Below are positions 1 through 9,364 of a DNA stretch of 64,000 nt, in pieces. Source of the DNA: Nitrospirota bacterium (lineage in GTDB: Bacteria > Nitrospirota > Nitrospiria > Nitrospirales > Nitrospiraceae); contig JAUXVD010000004.1 in the NCBI GenBank assembly GCA_030684575.1, positions 62,001 to 126,000 on the forward strand, read 5' to 3'. Each line of letters starts with the position of its first letter. The stretch's first letter is position 1. Below the pieces are notes generated by a model. That model made no database searches and was not told where the DNA came from. It saw only the letters and a program-made list of their open reading frames with translations. Made by a program: the position numbers and the translations under genes.

Positions 1-70
1 CATACATTCCATGAACGATGCACGAAGCCAGAATCATGGCCAGGACCGCACAAAGGAACCTGCGCGTCAC
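1..70 (-). CDS. Partial lipoprotein-like secreted protein (N-terminal 23 residues)
   Basis: Only the start of this gene lies in the window; it runs off the left edge. A GTG at 70-68 overlaps the ribD stop (GTGA) and is preceded by AAGGAG at the right distance. The 23 codons give a basic start (VTRRFL), a hydrophobic core, and LASC at residues 14-17, which fits a lipobox and would put the lipidated Cys at 17. It looks translationally coupled to ribD. Its function cannot be judged from this fragment. Confidence 0.5.
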   Translation of the reverse strand, partial: MTRRFLCAVLAMILASCIVHGMY

Positions 71-1185
71 AGATCTCCTTCCACAACCAGATCTTCCCCG
101 ATGCGGCGAACCGTGACGTGACGTAAAGGCAATGCTTGGGCCAAACGTTTCGGACTCCGCCCCCCGATCACCGCCTTCGCGTCCTGGCCTCCCATAAGAA
201 TGGGCGCAAGATAGAACCGGATGCGATTGACGAGTTTCTCACGTAACGCTGTGGCATTGACGGTACTGCCTCCCTCGATGAGCACCGACGTGATTCCACG
301 CTTGCCCAGCATCGTCATAAGCGCCGGGAAGGAGACCTGTCGGTTCTTTAGCGGAAGAGCGACCACCTCAACCCCTGCCAATTCGAGTCCGCGACGGCGT
401 AATTCTGAGGCACGACTCGTCGTCACGATCAAGGTCCTCGCCTGGTCCTGCTTGGCACAGACCCTTGCCTTCGTCGGCGTCCTGATTGTGCTGTCGAGCA
501 CGACACGTAACGGTTGCCCCGTGGCCAGCCTCAGCGGGCGATCTGAGAGTCGAGCGGTGAGAGTGGGATTATCCTTGAGCACGGTACCGACCCCGACGAT
601 CACCGCATCCACCTGACTCCGCAGTCGATGCGCGTCTTGCCGAGCAAGCGGACCAGTAATCCAGCGAGACTCGCCCATCGCCGTGGCCACCTTTCCATCC
701 AATGTCATCCCGGCTTTCAGGATGACGAAGGGACGGCCGGTCTTTACCCAATGGAGATAGGCGCGATTCATCTGCATGGCTTCTTCTCGTGCAACACCAG
801 TCGTCACCGTCATCCCGGCACGGCGTAAGGCCGCAACACCACGACCGTTCACTGGAGGATTCGGATCGGTCATCGCCACCACCACCGTTCGCACTCCGGA
901 CTTGATCACTATCGGTACGCAGGGTGGAGTTCGCTTGAGGAGGTGACAACAGGGTTCAAGCGTGACGTAGAGCGTCGCGCCCTTGGCACGAGACCCTGCT
1001 TGATTGAGCGCAAGAATTTCTGCGTGAGGTTGCCCTGGTCCGTGGTGATACCCGCGGCCGACGATGCGACCGTTCTTGACCACGAGGGCCCCGACCATGG
1101 GATTCGGGCTGGTCTGACCCAGGCCCTTCGCCGCAAGGCGAAGCGCCAGGGTCATGAAGTGGAGGTGCGTCGTGGTCGCGGTCAC
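67..1185 (-). CDS. ribD: Bifunctional riboflavin biosynthesis deaminase/reductase RibD
   Basis: RibD deaminates diaminohydroxyphosphoribosylaminopyrimidine and then reduces the ribosyl side chain, the second and third steps of cytosolic riboflavin synthesis. The N-terminal half is a zinc cytidine-deaminase-like domain: TSPNPMVGA near residue 25, catalytic HAE at 54-56 and zinc ligands in LEPCCH...TPPC. The C-terminal half is the RibD/DHFR-like reductase (KAGMTLDGKVA, SRWITG, ILIEGG-like segment). I chose the GTG at 1185-1183 because it overlaps the ppdK stop as GTGA and includes residues before the first conserved helix; an ATG at 1155 is the alternative. A longer upstream reading would overlap ppdK and is not supported. 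It follows ppdK directly. Confidence 0.93.
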   Translation of the reverse strand: MTATTTHLHFMTLALRLAAKGLGQTSPNPMVGALVVKNGRIVGRGYHHGPGQPHAEILALNQAGSRAKGATLYVTLEPCCHLLKRTPPCVPIVIKSGVRTVVVAMTDPNPPVNGRGVAALRRAGMTVTTGVAREEAMQMNRAYLHWVKTGRPFVILKAGMTLDGKVATAMGESRWITGPLARQDAHRLRSQVDAVIVGVGTVLKDNPTLTARLSDRPLRLATGQPLRVVLDSTIRTPTKARVCAKQDQARTLIVTTSRASELRRRGLELAGVEVVALPLKNRQVSFPALMTMLGKRGITSVLIEGGSTVNATALREKLVNRIRFYLAPILMGGQDAKAVIGGRSPKRLAQALPLRHVTVRRIGEDLVVEGDL

Positions 1186-4028
1186 CGCTTCTTGCGCGTG
1201 ACGCGCGATCGGCTGCGAGGCTGCGGAGCCGACTTCGTCTTCGTGGATTTCGCCGCCTTCTTCGTCGTCGTCTTCTTCGCCTTCGTACGCGGCACTGACC
1301 GCTTGCGCGGAGAAGGGACAGCGCTCGCGCCCGCTTCGGCTAAGGCCGCATGGGCCGCCGCAAGCCGCGCAATGCCGACACGATAGGGCGAACAACTCAC
1401 ATAATCCAATCCAAGTTGATGGCAGAACTCCACGGAACTGGGATCGCCGCCATGTTCACCGCAAATGCCAAGCTTGATCCCTGGGCGGCTCTTCCGCCCG
1501 CCGGCGATGGCCTGCTTCATCAAGGCCCCCACCCCTTCTCGATCGAGCACCGCGAAGGGATCCGCGTCCAGAATATTGCTGGTTTGATAAAAATCGATGA
1601 ATTTCGCGGCATCGTCGCGGGAGAATCCGAACGTCGTTTGGGTCAAGTCATTCGTCCCGAATGAAAAGAACTCCGCCTCGGTCGCAATACGATCCGCCGT
1701 GACGGCAGCCCGTGGCAACTCGATCATCGTGCCCACAAGATATGTGAGCTTCACGTTATACCGCTTCATCGTCTCCTGCGCGATTTCTCGGATCAAGTCT
1801 TTCTGTGCCTTCATTTCCGAGACCATCCCCACTAGTGGGATCATGATCTCCGGGACGATCTTCTTCCCTTCTTTCGCCAGCTCACAGGCGGCTTCCATGA
1901 TGGCCCGCGCCTGCATGCAGGTAATCTCCGGCATCGTAATCCCGAGCCGGCAGCCGCGGAGCCCGAGCATCGGATTGAACTCGTGGAGTTCCTCGACGCG
2001 GGCCAGCAACCGGCGCTTCTCTTCGAGCCTGGCTCCGTCGCGCCCGGTCAATTCCAACTGCGCAATCTCCACCATCAAGTCTTCACGTTTCGGCAGAAAT
2101 TCATGCAACGGCGGATCGAGGAGACGAATGGTCACCGGGAAACCCGCCATCTCGCGATAGAGCCCGATAAAATCCTGTTTTTGCAGCGGCAGGAGCTGAT
2201 CAAGAAACTTTTCCCGCTCCTCTTTGGTCCGTGCCAGGATCATCTTCTGCATGATCGGGATGCGATCCTCGGCGAAGAACATATGTTCTGTCCGGCAGAG
2301 GCCAATGCCTTCCGCTCCGAATCCACGCGCGATTTTCGCCTGATCCGGCACATCGGCATTCGCACGGACGCGAAGTGTTCTGACGCTGTCGGCCCATGAC
2401 AGTATCAACGCAAACCGCTGATACTTGTCCGACTGCTTCGGGTCCAACTTGCCCTGAATCACTTGAATGATTTCAGATTCGACGACGGGCAAGTCCCCTT
2501 CATACACATTGCCGGTCGAACCATTGATCGAAAGATAATCCCCCTCCCGAAACACCTTGGCGCCGATACGAACGGACTGGGCATCCAGCACTTCCACCGC
2601 ATCGCAGCCGGCGACACAGACCTTGCCCATTTGCCGGGCGACCACTGCCGCGTGAGAGGTCATCCCGCCTCGTGCCGTCAAGAATCCCGCCGCCGCGTTC
2701 ATCCCATGAATATCGTCCGGGCTCGTTTCCTGGCGAACCAACACCACACGGGTGCCAGCCGCTTTCATCGTCACGGCCTTATCGGGAGTCAAGGCGATTT
2801 TCCCGGCTGCTGCGCCAGGACCGGCAGGGAGTCCCTTCCCCAGCGGATTGGATTTCGACTCTTCTTTCGTGTCAAAAATCGGATAGAGATATTGCGCCAA
2901 TTGTTCAGGCCCGACCCGCTGCACCGCTTCCTGCTTCGAGATGAGGCCCTCTCTCACCATGTCGACTGCAATTTTTACAGCAGAAATGCCAGTCCGTTTG
3001 CCGACCCTGGTCTGGAGCATGTAGAGCTTGCCCTCTTGGATCGTAAACTCCAAATCGAGCATATCCCGGTAATGTTTTTCGAGCTTCTTATAGGTGTGCT
3101 CCAGCTCCTTGTAGGCCTCAGGCACATTCTTCGCGAGCGCATTCACTGGCAGCGGAGTCCTGATGCCGGCCACAACATCCTCGCCCTGAGCATTCATCAA
3201 GCACTCGCCGAAAAAGTTCTTATCGCCGGTTGCCGGATCGCGCGTGAACGCGACACCGGTTCCACTCGTTTCTCCCATGTTGCCGAATACCATCGCCACC
3301 ACATTGATCGCCGTGCCCCAGGAATCGGGAATCCCATAGAGACGCCGATAGGTAACGGACCGCGCACCGAACCAGGACGAAAAGACGGCGTTGACCGCCA
3401 AACGAAGTTGCTCAAGCGGCTCGTCGGGGAACTCTTTCTTGGTCTCTTCCTTGATGAGCGCCTTGAAGCTGGCGACCAACTCACGAAGGTGCCTCGCATC
3501 GAGATGGGTCTCGTGTGTCACACCGACTTCGGCCTTTTTCTGCTTGAGGATCGCTTCGAAATGTTCGCGCTGCACACCCATGACGATGCTGCCGTACATG
3601 GACACAAACCGCCGATAACTGTCCTGGGCAAACCGCTCGTTGCGTGTTTTTGCCGCCAACCCCTCGACCGTCTTAGTGGTGAGACCGACATTCAGGACCG
3701 TATCCATCATGCCCGGCATCGAAGCCCTGGCGCCGGACCGGACCGAGACCAGCAGCGGCCGCTCAGGATCGCCGAACCCCATCCCCATCGACCGTTCGAC
3801 CCGCTTCAGTGACTTCAGCGCGGCGTCCCACATGCCGGGAGGATACTGTTTCCCGTTCTTATAATATTCCACGCAGGCCTCGGTAGAAATCGTGAAGCCG
3901 GGCGGAACGGAGATGCCAAGATTCGTCATCTCCGCCAGGCCAGCGCCCTTCCCGCCGAGGAGCTCTTTCATATTGGAGGTCCCTTCGGCTTTGCCGTCAC
4001 CGAAGTAGTACACGTATTTCTTTGCCAC
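1182..4028 (-). CDS. ppdK: Pyruvate, phosphate dikinase with a basic C-terminal tail
   Basis: PPDK interconverts pyruvate and phosphoenolpyruvate (ATP + Pi to AMP + PPi) in the cytosol. In organisms fixing CO2 by the reductive TCA cycle it feeds pyruvate into gluconeogenesis. The protein opens with KYVYYFGDGKAEG and the nucleotide-binding LLGGKGAGLAEM. It carries the phosphorylated His in GGMTSHAAVVARQMGKVC, the PEP-binding segments GLCRTEHMF and FGTNDLTQ, and the C-terminal active-site Cys region GICGEHGG. The GTG start has AAGGAGAGG upstream. At 948 aa it is longer than the usual ~880: about 45 extra residues at the C-terminus are Lys/Arg/Ser/Thr-rich and end in KKR. The function call is firm; the role of the tail is unknown. 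Confidence 0.97.
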   Translation of the reverse strand: MAKKYVYYFGDGKAEGTSNMKELLGGKGAGLAEMTNLGISVPPGFTISTEACVEYYKNGKQYPPGMWDAALKSLKRVERSMGMGFGDPERPLLVSVRSGARASMPGMMDTVLNVGLTTKTVEGLAAKTRNERFAQDSYRRFVSMYGSIVMGVQREHFEAILKQKKAEVGVTHETHLDARHLRELVASFKALIKEETKKEFPDEPLEQLRLAVNAVFSSWFGARSVTYRRLYGIPDSWGTAINVVAMVFGNMGETSGTGVAFTRDPATGDKNFFGECLMNAQGEDVVAGIRTPLPVNALAKNVPEAYKELEHTYKKLEKHYRDMLDLEFTIQEGKLYMLQTRVGKRTGISAVKIAVDMVREGLISKQEAVQRVGPEQLAQYLYPIFDTKEESKSNPLGKGLPAGPGAAAGKIALTPDKAVTMKAAGTRVVLVRQETSPDDIHGMNAAAGFLTARGGMTSHAAVVARQMGKVCVAGCDAVEVLDAQSVRIGAKVFREGDYLSINGSTGNVYEGDLPVVESEIIQVIQGKLDPKQSDKYQRFALILSWADSVRTLRVRANADVPDQAKIARGFGAEGIGLCRTEHMFFAEDRIPIMQKMILARTKEEREKFLDQLLPLQKQDFIGLYREMAGFPVTIRLLDPPLHEFLPKREDLMVEIAQLELTGRDGARLEEKRRLLARVEELHEFNPMLGLRGCRLGITMPEITCMQARAIMEAACELAKEGKKIVPEIMIPLVGMVSEMKAQKDLIREIAQETMKRYNVKLTYLVGTMIELPRAAVTADRIATEAEFFSFGTNDLTQTTFGFSRDDAAKFIDFYQTSNILDADPFAVLDREGVGALMKQAIAGGRKSRPGIKLGICGEHGGDPSSVEFCHQLGLDYVSCSPYRVGIARLAAAHAALAEAGASAVPSPRKRSVPRTKAKKTTTKKAAKSTKTKSAPQPRSRSRVTRKKR

Positions 4029-4056
4029 GCTGCCTCTCCTTCGCGTTGAGTTCAGT

Positions 4057-4548
4057 TCAATGGACGAGTGATGCCCCTTGGCCGGCGACGGACTTGAGAC
4101 GCAGCCGATACCGGCTGATCAGATACCATTTCGCCACCAGCCCGAATGCAATGACGGCCACGACAAACAACATCAATATGAGCAACCGGTAGTCGGCGTG
4201 AATTCCTTGATCGACATAATACAACCCATCCGGCCCTTGTTTGAGCTTAATCTCCCGTTGAAGCTGATGCGTCTTGCCTGATGGATCGGCAAGATTGACC
4301 CATTCCGAACAGAGGCGGACCGGGTCCGCCGCTTCAGCAACGGATTTCCAGCCGAGCCGGAGGCACACATCCTTTTTGGAATTGAATACATCGGGAGTCG
4401 CTGCCAGCTCATCAAGGTTAATCCCACTGGCCCATAACCCGATCAGAACGATCACGTTGCAGAGAATCGTCATAGCAAGAGACACGCCAAACGTGAACCG
4501 ACGGACCTTACTCGCCCGACGCTGATCGTCTGACAATGCGTGATCCAT
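4057..4548 (-). CDS. Hypothetical two-TM membrane protein
   Basis: I do not recognise this family. With the ATG at 4548 (GGTGAGGGG just upstream) it is 163 aa; a TTG 30 bases upstream has no ribosome-binding site. There is one membrane segment near residues 20-40 (FGVSLAMTILCNVIVLIGLW) and one near 120-140 (LLILMLFVVAVIAFGLVAKW). Between them lies a probably extracytoplasmic loop of ~80 residues with two Cys (DVCLRLG, VRLCSEW) that could form a disulfide. It sits between glyS and ppdK on the same strand, separated from glyS by a repeat element. Confidence 0.7.
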   Translation of the reverse strand: MDHALSDDQRRASKVRRFTFGVSLAMTILCNVIVLIGLWASGINLDELAATPDVFNSKKDVCLRLGWKSVAEAADPVRLCSEWVNLADPSGKTHQLQREIKLKQGPDGLYYVDQGIHADYRLLILMLFVVAVIAFGLVAKWYLISRYRLRLKSVAGQGASLVH

Positions 4549-4603
4549 CCCCTCACCAGACCGGTTGCTCTCGCTCAATAGGCGATCTGGATGAGTCCCC
4601 TAT

Positions 4604-4653
4604 TGCGCGCGTCCAACGAGGGCCTTCCCAGACCGCGCGTTGCGCGAGCACAG
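4604..4653. repeat. Short dispersed repeat, copy A
   Basis: The intergenic gap between the membrane protein and glyS contains TGCGCGCGTCCAACGAG (4604-4620) and CGCGCGTTGCGCGAGCACAG (4634-4653). These two blocks are near-copies of each other and of the blocks at 51960-52009, where the same element sits inside a response-regulator gene. The pair therefore defines a repeat family, with the element here extending perhaps from 4585 to 4670. It codes for nothing recognisable. Confidence 0.6.
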
Positions 4654-4676
4654 AAAATCATCAGTCCCCTCCAGGC

Positions 4677-6869
4677 CTATCCCCCTTGTACCACAATCTG
4701 CGAAAAGTCCGCGAATGAGTTAAAGAAGTCATCCACTTCTTGGAGCAACGACAACCGATTACTCCGGACAGCCTGATCCTCGGCATTGACCATGACTGCC
4801 GCAAAGAACGCATCGATGGCAGGCTTCAAACGCACCAGCGCGTCCAGAGCCTGGCTATAGTCACCCCGCTTCATCCCGGACATAAGCTTGGCCCGCTCAT
4901 CCACCGTAGCCTGGTACAACGCCGACTCAGTGGGATGTTCGAACCGCGCGTTATCGACCGGCTGACGCTCCCACTTCTCTTTCTCGACCAGCCGGTGCGC
5001 GCGTTTGAAGCCGACGATCAACGGATCGAATTCCGGCTTAGTGGTCACAGCCTCAAGCGCTTTCATTCTCTGCACAAGATCGACGAGGTCGAGCGTCTTG
5101 CCGTGCGCCTGCTTGAGCACCGCTTCGATGACATCGTCGCGTAACCCATGGACAACTCTGGCATAGTGCCGAACCCGTTCGAAAAGAAATTCTGTCATCC
5201 GGCGGCGGCCATCTTCGGCAGAGTCCGCTCCCCCTTTGAATCCATCACCGATGACGAGGTTTCTCGCGATATCGACATAACTCCCCAGGTCGATGCGCAG
5301 GTTTCCCTCAAGAATGATCCTGACAACGGCCGTGGCATTCCGACGCAAGGCAAAGGGATCTTCCGATCCGGTCGGCACGAGTCCCACATAGAAGAAGGCC
5401 GCAATCGAATCCAGCCGATCGGCCAACGACAGCACTTGACCTGCGATAGTCTTGGGCAACTCACCTTCAATCGAACGCGGCAGATATTGCTCTCTGATGG
5501 CCTGACTCACCGCATCGGATTCACCGCCATGCTTCGCGTACTCACCCCCCATGATGCCCTGCAACTCAGGAAACTCACCGACGACACCCGTCAGAAGATC
5601 CGCCTTGCACAGCCCCGCGGCCCTCTCGCAAGCCTGTTTGAGCTCGTCGTCCTGCGGTCGCACCGTCGACGCAATGAAGCCAGCCAGTTCCTTGACCCGT
5701 TGCTGTTTTTTCTCCATCGTGCCGAGCTTCTGCTGAAATGTGACCCCGGCCAGCTTCGGCACCCGGTCCTCGAGTGTGACCTTCCGGTCTTCGTCAAAAA
5801 AGAACTTCGCGTCGGCCAGGCGCGCAGCCAGGACCCGTTCGTTGCCTTCGCGAATCAATCCCATATCTTTAGCTCGATTGTTCGTCACCGCGATGAAATG
5901 GGGGACGAGCTTCCCGGTCTCTTTGTGCATCAAGGAAAAGAACCCCTGATGTTCCTTCATCGAGGTAATCAGAATCTCTTGCGGCACTTCTAAATAGGCA
6001 GGCTTAAAGGAACCGATAATGGCGTTGGGACATTCGGTCGTATAGACCGCCTGATCCAACAAGTCCGCGTCGACATTCAACGAGAGCCCTGATTTTTTGC
6101 AGAGAGTCGCAATCTGTTCTTCGATCATATGGCGGCGACGCTGGGGATCTGGAGTGACGCCTTGCCGTTCAAGCCCCTTCAGATAGGACCCGGAGTCCCG
6201 AACCACGAACCCCTTCGAGCTCCCTAAGACGCGATGGCCGAGCGTCTTGTTGCCGGCGGTAATCCCCGCAGCTTCGATCGGAAGCGTGACCCCTCCATAG
6301 ACTACCACCAGCCACCGTACTGGACGAGCAAACCGAACGCCGGTGGTATTCCATTTCATCGCTTTGGGGAACGACAGTTTCGCGATCAACAGTGGAAGAA
6401 GTTCTCCCAGAACCACCTTGGTTGGCCGACCCAGCTCTTGCTTCACCGCAAACAGATATTCCCCCTTCGGAGTCTGACGCACTTGCAGTTCATGGACCGC
6501 GACCCCTTGCCCTGCAGCAAATCCCGTTGCCGCTCTGGTCGGCTGACCAGCTGGATCGAACGCCACCGACTTCGAAGGCCCCATCGCTTCCTTGGCCATC
6601 GAGAGTTGCAACGTCGCCAGGCCCTCAACCACCAAGGTCAACCGTCGTGGCGTCCCCAAGGTGCGAACAGATTGAAACGCGAGGCGGTGGTCCTTGAATA
6701 ACTGTTCCGCTGCCTCTTTCAATGTTGCCAACGCAGGCGCGATAAACTGATAGGGCAGTTCTTCCACGCCAATCTCAAGCAACAACTCGGCAGCCTTCAC
6801 AGGGGAAGGGCGGATTATCTTTTTCGCAGGAGGGACAGGGCCGCGAGACGGTTGAGTCTTCTTTGTCAT
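4677..6869 (-). CDS. glyS: Glycine--tRNA ligase beta subunit
   Basis: Large subunit of the bacterial alpha2-beta2 glycyl-tRNA synthetase, which binds tRNA-Gly and charges it together with GlyQ. The family start LLLEIGVEELPYQFI occurs at residue ~30. Also typical are RTLGTPRRLTL, the ALRRNATAVVRI-like segment and the C-terminal anticodon-binding region (VMVNAEDQAVRSNRL). At 730 aa it is slightly long because about 26 Lys/Pro-rich residues precede the conserved start. It lies 18 bp after glyQ, so the two form an operon. No frame break is seen. Confidence 0.96.
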   Translation of the reverse strand: MTKKTQPSRGPVPPAKKIIRPSPVKAAELLLEIGVEELPYQFIAPALATLKEAAEQLFKDHRLAFQSVRTLGTPRRLTLVVEGLATLQLSMAKEAMGPSKSVAFDPAGQPTRAATGFAAGQGVAVHELQVRQTPKGEYLFAVKQELGRPTKVVLGELLPLLIAKLSFPKAMKWNTTGVRFARPVRWLVVVYGGVTLPIEAAGITAGNKTLGHRVLGSSKGFVVRDSGSYLKGLERQGVTPDPQRRRHMIEEQIATLCKKSGLSLNVDADLLDQAVYTTECPNAIIGSFKPAYLEVPQEILITSMKEHQGFFSLMHKETGKLVPHFIAVTNNRAKDMGLIREGNERVLAARLADAKFFFDEDRKVTLEDRVPKLAGVTFQQKLGTMEKKQQRVKELAGFIASTVRPQDDELKQACERAAGLCKADLLTGVVGEFPELQGIMGGEYAKHGGESDAVSQAIREQYLPRSIEGELPKTIAGQVLSLADRLDSIAAFFYVGLVPTGSEDPFALRRNATAVVRIILEGNLRIDLGSYVDIARNLVIGDGFKGGADSAEDGRRRMTEFLFERVRHYARVVHGLRDDVIEAVLKQAHGKTLDLVDLVQRMKALEAVTTKPEFDPLIVGFKRAHRLVEKEKWERQPVDNARFEHPTESALYQATVDERAKLMSGMKRGDYSQALDALVRLKPAIDAFFAAVMVNAEDQAVRSNRLSLLQEVDDFFNSFADFSQIVVQGG

Positions 6870-6887
6870 GAATTTCTCTGTCGTTCT

Positions 6888-7829
6888 TTATGCGCGGCGG
6901 ACCGTAGTTCTCACGCGCGACGTGGCTGACTTCGCTCCGTCTCGCTCCCCGCCTCGATTGAGCAGCGGATGCCCCATCGCCGCTCGCTCTTCGATATAGC
7001 GTTCGGCACATTGGCGCGCCAGCGCACGAACCCTGGCGATATAGCCTGTTCGTTCTGCCACGCTGATGGCTCCCCGGGCATCGAGTAGGTTGAAGAGGTG
7101 CGAGGACTTGATACAGAATTCGTAGGCCGGAAGGGTCAACCACTTCTCGCGATTCGCCAGCAGCCGTTTGCATTCTCCCTCGAACGATTGAAACGTGGCC
7201 ATGAGCATCGCCACATCGCCTTCTTCGAAATTATAGGTCGAGAACTGCACTTCGGTTTCGTGATGGATATCTCCGTACGTGACTGAATCGTTCCAGGCGA
7301 GGTCGAAAACGTTATTCACTTGTTGCAGATACATCGCGATGCGTTCGGTCCCGTACGTGATTTCAACGGTAATGGGATTCAGCTCGATCCCGCCGATTTC
7401 CTGAAAGTAGGTGAACTGCGTGATCTCCATCCCATCGAGACGCACCTCCCAGCCCAGGCCCCAGGCACCCAACGTAGGAGACTCCCAGTCGTCTTGAATG
7501 AACCGGATGTCGTGCTGCTTCGGATCAATCCCCAATTGGGCCAGGCTCTCCAGATACAACGCTTGAATGTTGTCCGGAGCCGGCTTCAAGACAACCTGAT
7601 ACTGGTAGTAGTGCTGCATGCGATTCGGATTTTCGCCATATCGCCCATCCGTGGGACGGCGACAGGGTTGGGGATAGGCAGCTCGCCAGGGTTCCGGACC
7701 AAGGGACCGAAGAAATGTGGCTGGATGGAAGGTCCCGGCACCCATTTCGAGATCGTAGGGTTGATGGATCACACAACCTTGGTCGGCCCAGTAATGATGC
7801 AATGTGAGAATGAGATCCTGGTAGTTCAC
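6888..7829 (-). CDS. glyQ: Glycine--tRNA ligase alpha subunit
   Basis: Catalytic subunit of tetrameric glycyl-tRNA synthetase. The sequence is highly characteristic: [17 protein letters not shown] at the start, [44 protein letters not shown], then the [17 protein letters not shown] segment. At 313 aa it is slightly longer than the usual ~290 because of a basic C-terminal tail. It is the first gene of the glyQ-glyS operon and is divergent from the Rrf2 regulator gene. The start is the ATG directly followed by NYQDLILTL, as in the family. Confidence 0.97.
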   Translation of the reverse strand: MNYQDLILTLHHYWADQGCVIHQPYDLEMGAGTFHPATFLRSLGPEPWRAAYPQPCRRPTDGRYGENPNRMQHYYQYQVVLKPAPDNIQALYLESLAQLGIDPKQHDIRFIQDDWESPTLGAWGLGWEVRLDGMEITQFTYFQEIGGIELNPITVEITYGTERIAMYLQQVNNVFDLAWNDSVTYGDIHHETEVQFSTYNFEEGDVAMLMATFQSFEGECKRLLANREKWLTLPAYEFCIKSSHLFNLLDARGAISVAERTGYIARVRALARQCAERYIEERAAMGHPLLNRGGERDGAKSATSRVRTTVRRA

Positions 7830-8025
7830 AATCGGTCCTGCGAGGTGGTGAAACTACTGAGTGAATGCCCCATGGCGAAGGAAGAAACTAACAGGAATGC
7901 GTACAAGCTGTCAAGAAACAATCCCTCTATGATCAAGGAGTTGCATCAGTATAGACCGCCTGATTTGGTCTTAATTCTTGACGAACTTACGGGAGTGACA
8001 GCGATTGATCTCCACCCGCCTGCTC

Positions 8026-8054
8026 TTGACGTAGCCTTATCAGTCCTCTATTGT
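8026..8054 (+). promoter_or_regulatory. Sigma-70 type promoter of the Rrf2 gene
   Basis: TTGACG (8026-8031), exactly 17 bases, then TATTGT (8049-8054), 40 bp before the Rrf2 start codon. The AT-rich stretch following the -10 (CTTAATACTTGATT) could hold an Rrf2-type operator for autoregulation, but I see no perfect dyad in it. Confidence 0.6.
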
Positions 8055-8093
8055 CTTAATACTTGATTGACTCACTCGGCATTACCTATTCCC

Positions 8094-8528
8094 ATGAAGC
8101 TCTCCAAAAAAAGCGAATACGGACTTCGCGCACTGCTGGAACTCACACTCTTCTACGGCAAGGCGACGCTCCAGCGGCACCAGATCGCAGAGCGCCAGCA
8201 TATCCCCGTCGAATTCCTTGAGCAGATTCTGCTTGCGCTAAAACGAGCCGGCCTCCTCTCTAGCCGTCGAGGCATGAAGGGTGGCTACGCGCTCATCAAA
8301 CCTCCGGGAGAAATCACCCTCGGCCAAGTGATTCGCATTTTGGATGGCCCTCTCGCCCCCATCGGATGTGTGAGCAAAACTGCCTATCAAAAATGTGCGG
8401 ACTGCCCCTATGCCGAGCATGCCCAATGTCCGGTACAGCACGTGATGGGCACCGTGCGTGATGCCATTGCCGGCATCCTGGACCACTACACACTCGACGA
8501 CTTCGCCTGCGGACATCACAAAGGATAA
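8094..8528 (+). CDS. Rrf2-family transcriptional regulator with Cys cluster
   Basis: A 144-aa winged-helix regulator of the Rrf2/IscR/CymR class. The N-terminus MKLSKKSEYGLRALLEL and the IPVEFLEQILLALKRAGLLSSRRGMKGGYAL segment are the family recognition helix and wing. The C-terminal part has four Cys in GCVSKTAYQKCADCPYAEHAQC, spacing C-x8-C-x2-C-x6-C, likely iron-sulfur ligands as in other Rrf2 sensors. I use ATG 8094; an upstream TTG adds nine non-conserved residues. The TauE/SafE gene follows after 2 bp, so the regulator and exporter are co-transcribed. That context suggests control of sulfur or sulfite metabolism. Confidence 0.92.
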   Translation: MKLSKKSEYGLRALLELTLFYGKATLQRHQIAERQHIPVEFLEQILLALKRAGLLSSRRGMKGGYALIKPPGEITLGQVIRILDGPLAPIGCVSKTAYQKCADCPYAEHAQCPVQHVMGTVRDAIAGILDHYTLDDFACGHHKG

Positions 8529-8530
8529 TT

Positions 8531-9364
8531 ATGGATGTAGTCGTACTAGTCCTGATCACGTTCATAGCCGCCATCGTCAACGGGGCCCTCGGATACGGAT
8601 TTTCTTCGATCACGGTTCCCGTCGCACTACTGTTTTATACCAACCGTATTTTGAATCCCGCGTTGGTCCTGGTGGAATTAGTAATCAATGGGTACGTCCT
8701 CTTCATCAACCGCAAAAGCGTCCCGAACATTTGGTGGCGCGTGGCGCCCATTTTGATCGGCCTTCTGATCGGTGTCGCGATCGGTAGCTATATCCTCTCC
8801 CTCGTCCATCCGTCCTGGGTCAAATTTGTGACCTACTTTATGCTGCTGCCCTTGATTCTGCTTCAGGCTGCCGGTATCAGAAAACCCATCAAAGCCGAAA
8901 AGGCCATCGCGGTCCCGTTCGGAGTGGCAATTGGAACCCTCTATTCCGTGACGACGATCTCAGGCCCTCCGCTTGCGCTGCTGTTCAACAATCAAGGATA
9001 TGCAAAACAGGATTTTCGCGCCGCATTGGGCGTCATTCGAGTAGGGGAAGCGGTCATGACGGGAATCGCCTACTACTTCATTGGGCTCTATAGCGTCGAG
9101 AGCCTGGAGATCATTCCCTACATCATCCCCAGCGTCCTGCTGGGAATTCCCCTTGGAAGCTATCTCATCCGTTTGATGGACCCTGAAACCTTCAGACGGA
9201 TCTGCATGGCCTTCGATGCTCTGATCGTCGCATTCGGCATGTCCCGAGTACTGATCGAATTGAACCTGGCCGCTGCCGTCACCACTTACAGCATCCTCTC
9301 GATCGTGATGATCCTCAATGCCTACCTACTGTTTCGTTACTTTCGGGATAGAACCGTCCCATAA
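8531..9364 (+). CDS. TauE/SafE-family membrane exporter
   Basis: A 277-aa integral membrane protein with about eight predicted segments and the TauE/SafE layout: two related halves, the first starting AAIVNGALGYGFSSITVPVALL, the second near residue 135 (IAVPFGVAIGTLYSVTTISGPPLALL). The family exports sulfite, sulfoacetate or related organosulfur anions. AAGGATAATT precedes the ATG. It is 2 bp after the Rrf2 regulator and probably controlled by it. The substrate cannot be told from sequence. Confidence 0.88.
   Translation: MDVVVLVLITFIAAIVNGALGYGFSSITVPVALLFYTNRILNPALVLVELVINGYVLFINRKSVPNIWWRVAPILIGLLIGVAIGSYILSLVHPSWVKFVTYFMLLPLILLQAAGIRKPIKAEKAIAVPFGVAIGTLYSVTTISGPPLALLFNNQGYAKQDFRAALGVIRVGEAVMTGIAYYFIGLYSVESLEIIPYIIPSVLLGIPLGSYLIRLMDPETFRRICMAFDALIVAFGMSRVLIELNLAAAVTTYSILSIVMILNAYLLFRYFRDRTVP

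Noticed and set aside
1186-1395. Longer RibD N-terminus
   Set aside because: It would overlap ppdK by over 200 bases and translate the antisense of its basic tail (an acidic stretch), so the GTG at 1185 is preferred.
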